A stretch of 28,491 nt of DNA, taken from positions 1 through 28,491 of the forward strand of contig CAZHOV010000068.1 of assembly GCA_964534315.1 (NCBI GenBank), read 5' to 3'. A program made the translations under genes and the position numbers. Under the pieces are notes generated by a model. The model saw only the letters and a list, made by a program, of their open reading frames with translations. It was not told the origin of the DNA and made no database searches. Shown one piece after another: positions 1 through 8,220 of this stretch. This DNA comes from CAZHOV01 sp964534315. GTDB taxonomy: Bacteria; Bacteroidota; Bacteroidia; Chitinophagales; Saprospiraceae. Position 1 is the first letter of the stretch. The number at the start of each line of letters is the position of its first letter.

Positions 1-29
1 TTTAATATGTTTTATTTCACTTTTTAAAA

Positions 30-52
30 AAAACTACGTTTTCCGTAGTTTT
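30..52 (-). terminator. Intrinsic terminator downstream of the DUF5723-like gene
   Basis: Inverted repeat AAAACTACG / CGTAGTTTT (arms 30-38 and 44-52, 5-nt loop). Read on the minus strand the stem runs into a tract of eight T, the form of an intrinsic terminator. It lies about 100 bases past the stop codon of the minus-strand gene ending at 152. Confidence 0.65.
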
Positions 53-151
53 CAAAAATTAAGAATTACGATTGATGGCCGTTTTGAGAAAAACTAATTT
101 ATCCCTGCCTTAGGTGCTAAAAGTGTTTTGAGCTATCCTATTGAGCGTTTC

Positions 152-1609
152 TTAAAACTTATAACACCGTACCTTCTTATTAGGAATTCCCCTTCTATTT
201 CTTCCTCCTCCGTTTCCTCCAAAATTCAAGTGGAAAGGGTTGACCTTAACTGCTGCATAAATATCGGCTCCGGTAAACTGCGAGCGTCCGATAAAACTTC
301 CTAAATTTTCTGTACCGATAGTAACAAAGGCCAATCTAATAGCAGCTCCGATATTGAACCGCTGATAGTTATATAAGGATACCGGTATCGATAAGCCAAA
401 CCAACGACTTTCATACCGTGGAGCAACCGCAAGCAGATTTCCACGTTCCACCCTTTTGTTCCCAACAGGTAGGCGTTGCACGATCGTGCCATTCACAAAA
501 AAATTAGGAACAATCGCCAAATCAGCTTGCAAACTCAAGGCCCCGGGCAACCAAATGGTAAATTCATTTCCCACCCTGGAGCCCAGCTGATCTGATAGCG
601 TCTGAAGGCTAAGTTGCTGAACGGCTTCTTCTAGGTTGTCGACATCATTGAATTCTTCCTCAGCCAGCGTAAAAGCCTGGTCGGTATCAATAGTGTGGCT
701 TTCCGCATTCTTATTGAAGGTGATTGCCCCAAAATCTAACAGCGACGCACCTATTTTAAGCTGATAATTCTGTTCGTCTTCACCGATTACATAAACAAAT
801 CCAAGATCAACTCCAAAACCAGTTCCGTTGCGCGATCGCTGAAAATCTTGATCGGGATCAGCATTCGAATTGGTGAAGCCAAAATCAAAAGCTCCCTGAT
901 TCAAAGCGAAACTATCGTTGGGTAACTGTGCGATATCTATAGCAATGTCACTATTGGCATAAAAAGCTTCATATCCCTGCAAGTATTTCAAATTTAAGCC
1001 AAATCCTGCCACTCCATTATTGGTAAAAAATCGATAACCATAATTGATGCCGATTTCACTCCACACCATCCCCGCTATTTTAAACGGATCAATATCTATA
1101 TCTTCAAAAAAGGGCGTTCGATTAAAATGGCAGTAGCTGAAAGACCAGGGGAAATTTTGATCGCCAACTGCTGACCTCAGTCGCGTAAATGCACCGAATG
1201 TATGGCCCGACGGAAGGTTAACCATAAAAGAAGGGCCCAGGACCTGTGCTTTGGCAAAGGCATATTTTGCCCGTTGATTGTCAAAATAATCGATTAAAAG
1301 TACATCATCCCCTACTCTCTCGGGGGCTTCCAATTCTGGCAACACCTCGGCGTCGGTAGCCCTCAGAATCCTGGAAATATTAGCATCTAAAATGTAAGCA
1401 TAGTTATTGTCGAAAAACAGGCCTGCCTCAACGAGGTTGACATCCCAAAGGAACTTACTGGTGTGATTATTCGCCGGATTGAGTAGTAAGCTATTGACTC
1501 CCGAATAATTTTCATACCGAAGGCCAAGTTGTTCTTGTGCCGAAAGGGAAGAGGTAAGGGTAAAAAAAGTAGTTAAACAAAGGAAAAAAAAGGTTCTTTG
1601 TTGGTTCAT
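152..1609 (-). CDS. DUF5723-like outer-membrane protein
   Basis: 485 residues with an N-terminal signal peptide (hydrophobic residues about 7-22, cleavage probably after SLSA). The start of the mature part, with the phrase NYSGVNSLLLNPAN, resembles the DUF5723 family of Bacteroidota, predicted outer-membrane barrels related in style to PorV/PorQ-like proteins. Alternating glycine and aromatic residues along the rest (YGYRFFTNNGVAGFGLNLKY and similar) fit beta-strands in the outer membrane. The C-terminus is a basic, glycine-rich tail (GGNGGGRNRRG) with no sorting domain. It starts at ATG 1609 and lies 168 bases downstream of the M23 peptidase gene on the same strand. The exact role of the family is not known to me; the family call is from memory of the motif. 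Confidence 0.75.
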   Translation of the reverse strand: MNQQRTFFFLCLTTFFTLTSSLSAQEQLGLRYENYSGVNSLLLNPANNHTSKFLWDVNLVEAGLFFDNNYAYILDANISRILRATDAEVLPELEAPERVGDDVLLIDYFDNQRAKYAFAKAQVLGPSFMVNLPSGHTFGAFTRLRSAVGDQNFPWSFSYCHFNRTPFFEDIDIDPFKIAGMVWSEIGINYGYRFFTNNGVAGFGLNLKYLQGYEAFYANSDIAIDIAQLPNDSFALNQGAFDFGFTNSNADPDQDFQRSRNGTGFGVDLGFVYVIGEDEQNYQLKIGASLLDFGAITFNKNAESHTIDTDQAFTLAEEEFNDVDNLEEAVQQLSLQTLSDQLGSRVGNEFTIWLPGALSLQADLAIVPNFFVNGTIVQRLPVGNKRVERGNLLAVAPRYESRWFGLSIPVSLYNYQRFNIGAAIRLAFVTIGTENLGSFIGRSQFTGADIYAAVKVNPFHLNFGGNGGGRNRRGIPNKKVRCYKF

Positions 1610-1777
1610 GAATACTTGTTTTGGTTATAGATTGGATAAATAAAAGGCCGGCCAATAATTATGAGATGAACCGTCCTCTGCCAATCTTCCCCTTGAAAAC
1701 CGAGCAACATCTTATACGAAAAGTAAATGGATTTTATTTTCCAATAAAAGCCCTATCTGTAAAAATGTTAGTCTCGA

Positions 1778-2665
1778 TCAATCAAAATTCACAAAATCTT
1801 CAGGATTGACCGGCTTCCCATTTTGCCAGATCTCGAAATGCAGGTGAGGACCGCTGGAAAGCGTTCCTGAATTACCAATGATCGCTACCGCTTCACCAGC
1901 CTTTACATTTTCCCCTACTTTTTTGAGCAATGCCGAGTTGTGTTTGTAGAAAGTGATGATATTATTGCTGTGTTGGATAGCAATTGTGTGCCCCGTTTCC
2001 AGGAACCAGTCTGCAGTAATGATAAATCCATCCAAAGCAGCTTTGATCGGTGTATTTTTTGGACCTAAAATATCTACTCCGTAATGCTTTTTTTCGGGCA
2101 TAAATCCGGCGCTGATCTGTCCCTTCATAGGGGGGGTAAAGTAGATTTGCTCCAAGGGGACATTGTCAAAGTTGATACTCGTAGACCGTTGCCTCGATCG
2201 TAAGCGCTCATTAAGTTCATACTCTTGCCTGAGCATCTCGTCCTCCTCAATGCGTTTTACTTCTTTGATGCTGTCTACATAATTAAGAGCAGTTTCCGCA
2301 TCCATATCTTCTTCGGGAATATCGAATTCGCCGATCAACATTTTTCTAAAATTCTCGGTATAGGTTTGTTGTTCCTTGAATTGTCGCTCCATGTCCGCTA
2401 GTTGTTTATTCAACTCATACAACTCACTGGTCTCATTGATCTTACCATATCCGGGAACATAACGGCGAAGAGGAGTATAGAAAATAGCCAGCACGACAAT
2501 AATGGCGACTAATACGACCAGCGTACTCAACCAGATATACACATTAAGGAGCGTTAACCGGTAAGAGCCGATCTCCTCAAAGGTTTCATTATTCATCACC
2601 ACCAACCGGTAAGTATGCCTTAATCTATCCCAAATTTTAGATTTATCCTTTTTTTGCTCCGGCAT
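1778..2665 (-). CDS. Membrane-anchored M23 family metallopeptidase
   Basis: 295 residues. A short cytoplasmic N-terminus is followed by one transmembrane helix (about 43-63), a charged coiled-coil-like stretch (about 77-160) and a C-terminal LytM/M23 domain (about 180-290). The zinc and catalytic residues of M23 peptidases are present: H194 and D198 in HYGVD, H242 in YKHNS, and H274 and H276 in PHLHFE. An active endopeptidase that cuts peptidoglycan cross-bridges in the periplasm is therefore likely. The coiled coil with one helix is the usual Bacteroidota form, which may also act as an EnvC/NlpD-like scaffold. It starts at ATG 2665, divergent from the PorW-like gene across 155 bases. Confidence 0.92.
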   Translation of the reverse strand: MPEQKKDKSKIWDRLRHTYRLVVMNNETFEEIGSYRLTLLNVYIWLSTLVVLVAIIVVLAIFYTPLRRYVPGYGKINETSELYELNKQLADMERQFKEQQTYTENFRKMLIGEFDIPEEDMDAETALNYVDSIKEVKRIEEDEMLRQEYELNERLRSRQRSTSINFDNVPLEQIYFTPPMKGQISAGFMPEKKHYGVDILGPKNTPIKAALDGFIITADWFLETGHTIAIQHSNNIITFYKHNSALLKKVGENVKAGEAVAIIGNSGTLSSGPHLHFEIWQNGKPVNPEDFVNFD

Positions 2666-2747
2666 TCTTCAAAAATTATAAATTTTAAAATAATTTTGCA
2701 CGATTTCAGTTTATATACTGTATTCTTAAAAGGAGAGAATAGTACCG

Positions 2748-2780
2748 CAAAAATAGCTGAAAATTAACAATTTGAACAAT
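2748..2780 (-). promoter_or_regulatory. Possible Bacteroidota-type promoter for the M23 gene
   Basis: On the minus strand, TATTTTTG (2748-2755) matches the -7 consensus TAnnTTTG, with ATTG (2777-2780) 21 bases upstream in place of the -33 TTTG. Initiation would give a leader of about 75 nt. In AT-rich sequence such a match can arise by chance. Confidence 0.3.
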
Positions 2781-2820
2781 ATTTGCCACTCTAGGTTAAC
2801 GCATAAAAATTTGCAATAGT

Positions 2821-5673
2821 TTGAGAGTCTTTACAAATTTACTTTTACTAACCCTTTCGTTCCTTCTTATTTCAGGGTGTTCTACCCAGAAAAAGAGAGG
2901 ACAATACTCCCCCATCGGCCAAGCCTGGCACGACCTGAACGCACGTTTCAACGGGTACTTTAATGCTACTGAACTTTATGATGCCTCTGAAGAACTACTG
3001 AGAGCTCAACATCAACATAATTATAACGAACTCCTGCCGATCTACACCTACGTTGCAGCCGACAATCCAAAAGCTGCCGCTCCAGACCTGGACATTGCTA
3101 TTGAAAAATCTTCCATCGTGGTATCTATCCATCGTGGTAGTAAATGGACAGACGATTGCTATCTCCTTATCGGAAAAGCTCAATATCTAAAAAAGGACTA
3201 CGAAACTGCCGAAGAGACGTTTAAATACCTGGCCAACGAATACAACCCAAAAGCCATTGCCAAGCGCAATAAAGAAATCCGGTCAGCTAAAGCCAAAAAG
3301 GCAAAACGGAAAAAAATCAGGAAACAGAAACGCAAGCAAAAAAAGAAAAGGATTAAGAAAAAGCGAAAACAACGAAAAAAGCAAATTAAACAACGACGAA
3401 AAGCCCGCCGTAAGGGCAAAGGTAAAAGGTCGAAAATTGATAAAAAACGAGTAAAAAAAGAAAAAAAGGAAGACGAAATACCACCAGATGACGGCGGATT
3501 CATGAACCACCCTCCTGCTTATCGGTACGGGTTGTTCTGGCTTGCCCGTACCTACATCGAACGCGATAACTATTCAGGTGCCGAAGCTATACTCGAAGAA
3601 TTAAGCAATAATCCTGCAACACCTCAGGACCTGAAACCGGAAATTTCTATCGCCAAGGCAAGAATCCACATTAAACAAAAAGATTATAAAGGTGCCATAG
3701 CTCCCCTCAAAGTAGGTATTGAAGATACCAAAAGAAAAGACGACCGAGCCCGATACGCCTTTATCCTGGCTCAACTGTACCAAATGGACGAACAAAGCGA
3801 CCAAGCTTATGCCTATTACAAGCTAGCTAAAAAATACAGTACTTCTTATGAAATGAATTTCAATGCCAGACTAAAAATGGAGCAAAACTCTTGGCTGGCC
3901 AATGAAGAAAGTGCAGAAAATGTCATTGCCAAACTGGAGAAAATGCTAAAAGATCCTAAAAATGAAGAATATAGGGATCAAATCTATTTCTCCATGGCGC
4001 AAGTGGCACTGCAGCAAAACGATAAAGTCGCTGCAGTAGATTATCTGAAAAAGTCCTTACAATACAACACCAAAAATCAGGCTCAAAAGACAGAATCCTA
4101 CTATACCCTGGCCAACCTATTCTTTGAGGGAGAAGACTTTGTGAATGCCAAAAATTACATGGATAGTACCCTACAGGTAATGGCAGAAACTGATGAACGC
4201 TATGATGAAGTCAGCAGATTAAATGCCAGCCTGACGGATATCGCTAAAAATATTCAGATCATTCAGGAGCAAGACAGCCTCCTGACTTTAGCTAGTCTTA
4301 GCAAAGACGAACTAGAAAAACGGGCAAAAGAAATTAAAAAAGAACTGGAAAAAGCTGAAAAAGCAAGAGAACGCGCCGCTACCAATGCAAAGTTTAACAG
4401 CCAACAAGCCGGAAACCAAAGCCTCAACCCCACCAGAACAAGGAGAATCCCCGGAAGCCCCCAACCTAGTAACTTTCCTTTCTACAACGACCGGAAACGG
4501 CAGTCCGGCATCCGGGATTTCGAACGTAAATGGGGCGATCGTGCACTCGATGACGACTGGAGAAGGTCAAACCGGCGAGGAGCAAAAGATAAAGAAGATA
4601 CGGCTATTGATAGTTTAACAGTTGCCGAAAATGAAGAATTCTCAGAAGATCTTATCGAAGAAATCTTCGGTAATATTCCTTTTGAAGAAAGCGAAAAAGT
4701 CGATGTCAATAAAAGCATTGAAGATGCCTTATTTGAACTGGGCGTCCTTTACAGAGACCGACTCTTCTACGACGAAAAGTGTATCGAAACGCTAGAGGAA
4801 CTCCTAAGACGCTATCCCGATACCGAACATGAGCTCGACGCTATGTACTACCTCTATCTTGCTCATACTAACCTCAACCAAACCTCAGAGGCCAAAGGGT
4901 ATTTCAATAAGATATGTGACAAATACCCACAATCCGTTTATTGTAAAGTACTGACCGATCCGACCTTCGCTCAGCAACAACTAAACAAAGAAGAATTGCT
5001 GAAAAAATTCTATGAAGACACCTACGATCTGTACCGGCAAAGCAATTACAAAATAGCCTATGAAAATGCCGTTAAAGCACCTGAAAAATTTGGAGCCGAT
5101 AATCCGCTTCAACCTAAATTTGCCCTGCTGGCTGCCTTATGTACCGGAAACCTCCAGGGTAAAGACCAATACGTAAAATCACTGAAAAACGTCGTTGCCA
5201 AATATCCTGAAACGCCGGAAGAAACCAGAGCCAAAGAAATCCTGAGACTCATCGAAGGTGTTACTGATAAAAACCAGGAGGAAGGTGATGACGGTCCGTT
5301 CAAAATCGAAGATGAAAAAATACACTATGCACTAGTCGTCATCAATGATCAGAATATCAAACTGACAGATGCAAAAATAGAGGTGTCTAACTATCACCGA
5401 AAATATCACAAACTCGATAAACTAAAGATATCCAACATCTTCCTCGGCCAAAATAGCGACACCCCAATTCTCGTTATCCGCCGCTTCAAAGGAAAAGCAG
5501 AGGCCATGGATTACTACACCGGTATCAAAAAGAATAAAGAGGAATACCTTAAAGTAACCAGCAAGTATCAGTACTTTGTCATCAATCAGTACAATTACCG
5601 TCAGGTAATCAAGCTAAAATCTATCGACGATTATGTCTCCTTCTTTAACAGAAGATATCTGGAAGATTTTTAA
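2821..5673 (+). CDS. PorW/SprE-like T9SS-associated TPR lipoprotein
   Basis: 950 residues. The start is TTG 2821: a TAG stop lies directly upstream in frame, and the first residues form a lipoprotein signal with lipobox LISGC, lipidated Cys20. The mature N-terminus (GQAWHDLNARFNGYFNATEL), many TPR-like helices and a C-terminal module (about 830-950, with HYALVVINDQN and an NRRYLEDF-type end) resemble SprE/PorW, the periplasmic lipoprotein needed for type IX secretion and gliding in Flavobacterium and Porphyromonas. Two features are odd. Residues about 156-218 are a lysine/arginine-rich insert, and residues about 495-620 form a charged, low-complexity linker. The stop overlaps that of the convergent gene at 5670. 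A T9SS cargo gene lies near 17000, consistent with the system being present. The assignment is by overall pattern, not alignment. Confidence 0.75.
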   Translation: MRVFTNLLLLTLSFLLISGCSTQKKRGQYSPIGQAWHDLNARFNGYFNATELYDASEELLRAQHQHNYNELLPIYTYVAADNPKAAAPDLDIAIEKSSIVVSIHRGSKWTDDCYLLIGKAQYLKKDYETAEETFKYLANEYNPKAIAKRNKEIRSAKAKKAKRKKIRKQKRKQKKKRIKKKRKQRKKQIKQRRKARRKGKGKRSKIDKKRVKKEKKEDEIPPDDGGFMNHPPAYRYGLFWLARTYIERDNYSGAEAILEELSNNPATPQDLKPEISIAKARIHIKQKDYKGAIAPLKVGIEDTKRKDDRARYAFILAQLYQMDEQSDQAYAYYKLAKKYSTSYEMNFNARLKMEQNSWLANEESAENVIAKLEKMLKDPKNEEYRDQIYFSMAQVALQQNDKVAAVDYLKKSLQYNTKNQAQKTESYYTLANLFFEGEDFVNAKNYMDSTLQVMAETDERYDEVSRLNASLTDIAKNIQIIQEQDSLLTLASLSKDELEKRAKEIKKELEKAEKARERAATNAKFNSQQAGNQSLNPTRTRRIPGSPQPSNFPFYNDRKRQSGIRDFERKWGDRALDDDWRRSNRRGAKDKEDTAIDSLTVAENEEFSEDLIEEIFGNIPFEESEKVDVNKSIEDALFELGVLYRDRLFYDEKCIETLEELLRRYPDTEHELDAMYYLYLAHTNLNQTSEAKGYFNKICDKYPQSVYCKVLTDPTFAQQQLNKEELLKKFYEDTYDLYRQSNYKIAYENAVKAPEKFGADNPLQPKFALLAALCTGNLQGKDQYVKSLKNVVAKYPETPEETRAKEILRLIEGVTDKNQEEGDDGPFKIEDEKIHYALVVINDQNIKLTDAKIEVSNYHRKYHKLDKLKISNIFLGQNSDTPILVIRRFKGKAEAMDYYTGIKKNKEEYLKVTSKYQYFVINQYNYRQVIKLKSIDDYVSFFNRRYLEDF

Positions 5674-6269
5674 AACCGCTTTCCTATTAATATGCCCAGC
5701 AATAATATGGCTCCTTCTCCGGTTGGTTCTCCTTCGGTGATGACATTAATTTCGTATCCAACAGCAAAGTTTGGACTAATAATGATATGCTCATTTACCA
5801 CCAAAAAGGCATATCCAAACTCTACAGTTGGTTGAAATACAACTACATCTGTATTACCGCTAATCTCATTAGATAGCCCGATGTTATCTTTCCAATCCAC
5901 TGAGTTGAACCACCAGTCGATCTTTGGTCCTACATACCATCTCCTGAATCCCGCCCCAAAATATCGCTTGTAGCCGATTGAAAAACCAGGACCTCCCCCT
6001 TTCTCATCCTCATGGACACCTGCATCTCCATGATCCAATAGATTGTAGCCCAACCTTACATGAACAGCATTCTTTGATTGGAATCCTATTTCTCCACGTA
6101 AACCCGGCATAAATCCAGTTGGATAAAGCTGAACTTCTGCAGCCAAGTCGAAGACCTCCTGCCCCTTTATGGAAAGGGGAATTAAATTTAGTCCAAGCAC
6201 AAACAAAAATACATATCTTAATTTGTTGTTTGAAAACATAAATGGTAAGTTTGGTGGATTTACTTTCAT
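5670..6269 (-). CDS. Predicted outer-membrane beta-barrel protein
   Basis: Up to 199 residues, but the likely start is the internal ATG at 6239 (residue 11), which places a basic N-terminus directly before the hydrophobic signal core YVFLFVLGLNLIPLSI. After cleavage near IKGQ come short amphipathic strands rich in Gly, Tyr, Phe and Trp (GFSIGYKRYF, RRWYVGPKIDWW, QPTVEFGYAFLV), and the protein ends in GKRF, a terminal aromatic typical of outer-membrane barrels. About eight strands would fit, as in small OmpW/OmpA-like barrels. I recognise no specific family. Its stop overlaps that of the PorW-like gene (tail to tail), and it is divergent from the acyltransferase gene. Confidence 0.7.
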   Translation of the reverse strand: MKVNPPNLPFMFSNNKLRYVFLFVLGLNLIPLSIKGQEVFDLAAEVQLYPTGFMPGLRGEIGFQSKNAVHVRLGYNLLDHGDAGVHEDEKGGGPGFSIGYKRYFGAGFRRWYVGPKIDWWFNSVDWKDNIGLSNEISGNTDVVVFQPTVEFGYAFLVVNEHIIISPNFAVGYEINVITEGEPTGEGAILLLGILIGKRF

Positions 6270-6398
6270 TAACCCACAACTGTTCCTATTAGTTTATTAT
6301 CTCAACATATTGACCATCTGATTAACCAAAAGGAGTTAAAACTTGATGGAGATGACTATGATAAAAGACATCTGCCTAAAGAAAAGCCGTTTATTGTT

Positions 6399-7835
6399 GT
6401 GTGTAATGCACTATTTCCTGGTTACGATGATCTAATACTGGCCAAGATTTTCCAGCCCGATCAAAACCCATTTCGGATAATTACCCTGGATAATACGTTT
6501 TATTTAAAAGATGAATTTAAAGAATTCCTGATCAATCCATACCCTTCTCCCCTTCAGTTATCTAAATTACCTATTATTTCTAATTTGATTTCAGATGAAT
6601 TGGAAAAGTGGGTAAAGGAGGATTACGCTTGTGCAATCACACTGGACTACTCTCCTAAATTATTGAGCACGATACGGCGGATACAAACCAACCGGCGAAT
6701 CATGAAGCGTATAAAGCAGTTGAACGTACCGGTGCTACCCGTCCGTTTGTTCTCTACTTCTACCGAACCTGATGGTGCAGAGATTAAACTTCGTATTGGT
6801 CGTCCAATTTCTGTCAAGGACCAACAAGCCTTTAAAAATTATCATCAATTCGGGAAATTTGTCCAGGCAAAGATCAACGCCCTCGGCTCCCCTTTGGAAG
6901 TAAGAAAGTTTTATTTACAAAATGAAGCGACAGAGCCGAATCAGTTTAATATCATTCCTCCTACCCCAAAAGAACTCATACTTGAAGATATTAAAAACCT
7001 GACCTATGAAAACCTGATCTTTTCCCAAAGTCATTTTGATGTGTTCATCGCCAAAGCCATCCAACTGCCCAATACCCTGTTTGAAATTGGCCGGCTCAGG
7101 GAACTCACCTTCAGAGATGTGGGCGAAGGAACCGGCATGAGCCTCGACCTCGACGAATTTGACCTTTACTACCGTCAGCTCATTATCTGGGACCGCGAAA
7201 ACCAACAAATCGCCGGTGGCTACCGCCTCGGCCTGGGCGATGAGATCTTTATGCGTTATGGTAAGGAAGGCTTCTATATCAACACCCTTTTTAAAATTAA
7301 GAAAGGGTTCTACCCCATCATGAAAAGCTCCGTCGAATTGGGGCGGTCCTATGTAACTAAAGAATATCAAAAGCAGCGCCTCCCACTTTTTTTATTGTGG
7401 AAAGGCATCATGCATTTTTTATTGCAAAACCCTCGCTACCGCTACCTCTACGGCCCATTGAGCATTAGCAAGTACTACTCGGAAGTGACCAAAGGAGTCA
7501 TTGTCGCCTTTGTCAAAAAGTTCTATTTCGACCACAAACTAGCCGAATACCTGGAGCCCCGAAAACCCTTTAAGCCCTCCTTTAAGCACATAGATGTGGA
7601 TGTCCTGGTTGACAATTTCCAGGGTGAGCTCCGCAACCTCGACAACTTCATCGAAGATATCGAACCCGACCATTTCAAACTCCCTGTCTTACTCAAACAA
7701 TATGTCAAACAAAATGCTAAATTTATCAGCTTTAATGTAGACCCCAATTTCTCCGATGTGCTCGACGGCTTTATGCTGCTGGATTTAAAAGAGTTGCCGT
7801 ATACGACGATAGAATCGTTGAAAGGGGAAAGGTGA
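6399..7835 (+). CDS. OlsF-like acyltransferase: degenerate PlsC half plus GNAT-type half, start unclear
   Basis: 478 residues from GTG 6399. The C-terminal two thirds (about 205-470; ELTFRDVGEGTG, YYRQLIIWD, GGYRLG, ELGRSYVTKEYQ) match the hemolysin/OlsB-type N-acyltransferase domain that joins a 3-hydroxyacyl chain to an amino acid in ornithine or glycine lipids. The N-terminal part aligns with the PlsC-like half of bifunctional OlsF-type proteins of Bacteroidota, usually about 600 residues. The expected NHxxxxD catalytic motif reads NALFPGYDD, so the histidine is lost, and no PEGT-like motif is visible. The frame stays open upstream to 6273 and encodes plausible family residues (LPKEKPFIVV), but no ATG, GTG or TTG occurs there. 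An AAGGAG at 6330-6335 precedes ATG 6346, which is in another frame. The gene is thus 5'-truncated, has a rare start, or suffers a frameshift. A stand-alone PlsC gene follows 385 bases downstream. Confidence 0.72.
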   Translation: MCNALFPGYDDLILAKIFQPDQNPFRIITLDNTFYLKDEFKEFLINPYPSPLQLSKLPIISNLISDELEKWVKEDYACAITLDYSPKLLSTIRRIQTNRRIMKRIKQLNVPVLPVRLFSTSTEPDGAEIKLRIGRPISVKDQQAFKNYHQFGKFVQAKINALGSPLEVRKFYLQNEATEPNQFNIIPPTPKELILEDIKNLTYENLIFSQSHFDVFIAKAIQLPNTLFEIGRLRELTFRDVGEGTGMSLDLDEFDLYYRQLIIWDRENQQIAGGYRLGLGDEIFMRYGKEGFYINTLFKIKKGFYPIMKSSVELGRSYVTKEYQKQRLPLFLLWKGIMHFLLQNPRYRYLYGPLSISKYYSEVTKGVIVAFVKKFYFDHKLAEYLEPRKPFKPSFKHIDVDVLVDNFQGELRNLDNFIEDIEPDHFKLPVLLKQYVKQNAKFISFNVDPNFSDVLDGFMLLDLKELPYTTIESLKGER

Positions 7836-7836
7836 A

Positions 7837-7862
7837 ATTAAGAATGAAAAATTAAGAATGAA
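7837..7862 (+). repeat. Short direct repeat ATTAAGAATGAA x2
   Basis: Two exact 12-base copies (7837-7848 and 7851-7862) directly behind the stop codon of the OlsF-like gene. This simple word is of the type commonly scattered in intergenic regions of Bacteroidota. Confidence 0.6.
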
Positions 7863-8160
7863 GGCTATCACCAGCTAGGGCTTGGCCAAAAAGATAATCT
7901 ACTCAATAGTAAAAGGCGAAGCCATATGCATAGTCCTTTGCTATTGATGAAAATTAAAAGGAATGAAAATATAATGAAATTTTCGTGACTACGTCACTAC
8001 TGGAATACGCGAAGACCTATGATTTCCAAAGCTTTACAAAAAAGGTAACTATTAGAATGAAGAAAGTTGTAACAGATGAAAAGTAAATTGGAATGAAAGG
8101 AAAATGGGAAAGTAGAAAAAATGATAACGTTTGGTTGGTAGAAGCTTAGGTACTGAATTA

Positions 8161-8205
8161 ATCTGCGAATATCCGCTCGATCCGTTGAATCCGCGTTCCA
8201 TCCTG
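8161..8205 (-). repeat. Dispersed repeat, copy 1 (left flank of plsC, inverted)
   Basis: Read on the minus strand it starts CAGGATGGAACGCGGATTC and continues with GCGGAT/CGGAT words and TTCGC. It is the same element as 8921-8967 and 25874-25959 but in the opposite orientation to both. It ends 15 bases before the start codon of the PlsC gene. Confidence 0.75.
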
Positions 8206-8220
8206 AATAAATAGAAAAAT

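Larger units (their letters stand above)
7836..8220. other. 385-base non-coding stretch with repeat remnants
   Basis: No convincing gene. It begins with a 14-nt-period direct repeat (7837-7862) and ends with a dispersed repeat copy (8161-8205) that stops 15 bases before the plsC start codon. The middle is AT-rich with many short G/A-rich words and short spurious frames. No terminator or promoter match stands out. Confidence 0.6.

Noticed and set aside
1621..1809. Small 62-residue plus-strand frame between the DUF5723-like and M23 genes
   Set aside because: It overlaps the end of the M23 gene in antisense, has no recognisable domain and looks like chance in an AT-rich gap.
3198..3510. Minus-strand and alternative plus-strand frames opposite the PorW-like gene
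   Set aside because: They are produced by the lysine/arginine-rich, A-rich codons of the real gene, giving artificial poly-Phe/Leu peptides on the other strand.
6346..6434. Short 29-codon frame from ATG 6346 with AAGGAG upstream
   Set aside because: It overlaps the frame of the OlsF-like gene, which carries the family residues, and encodes nothing recognisable. The AAGGAG may be coincidental, given that Bacteroidota rarely use it.
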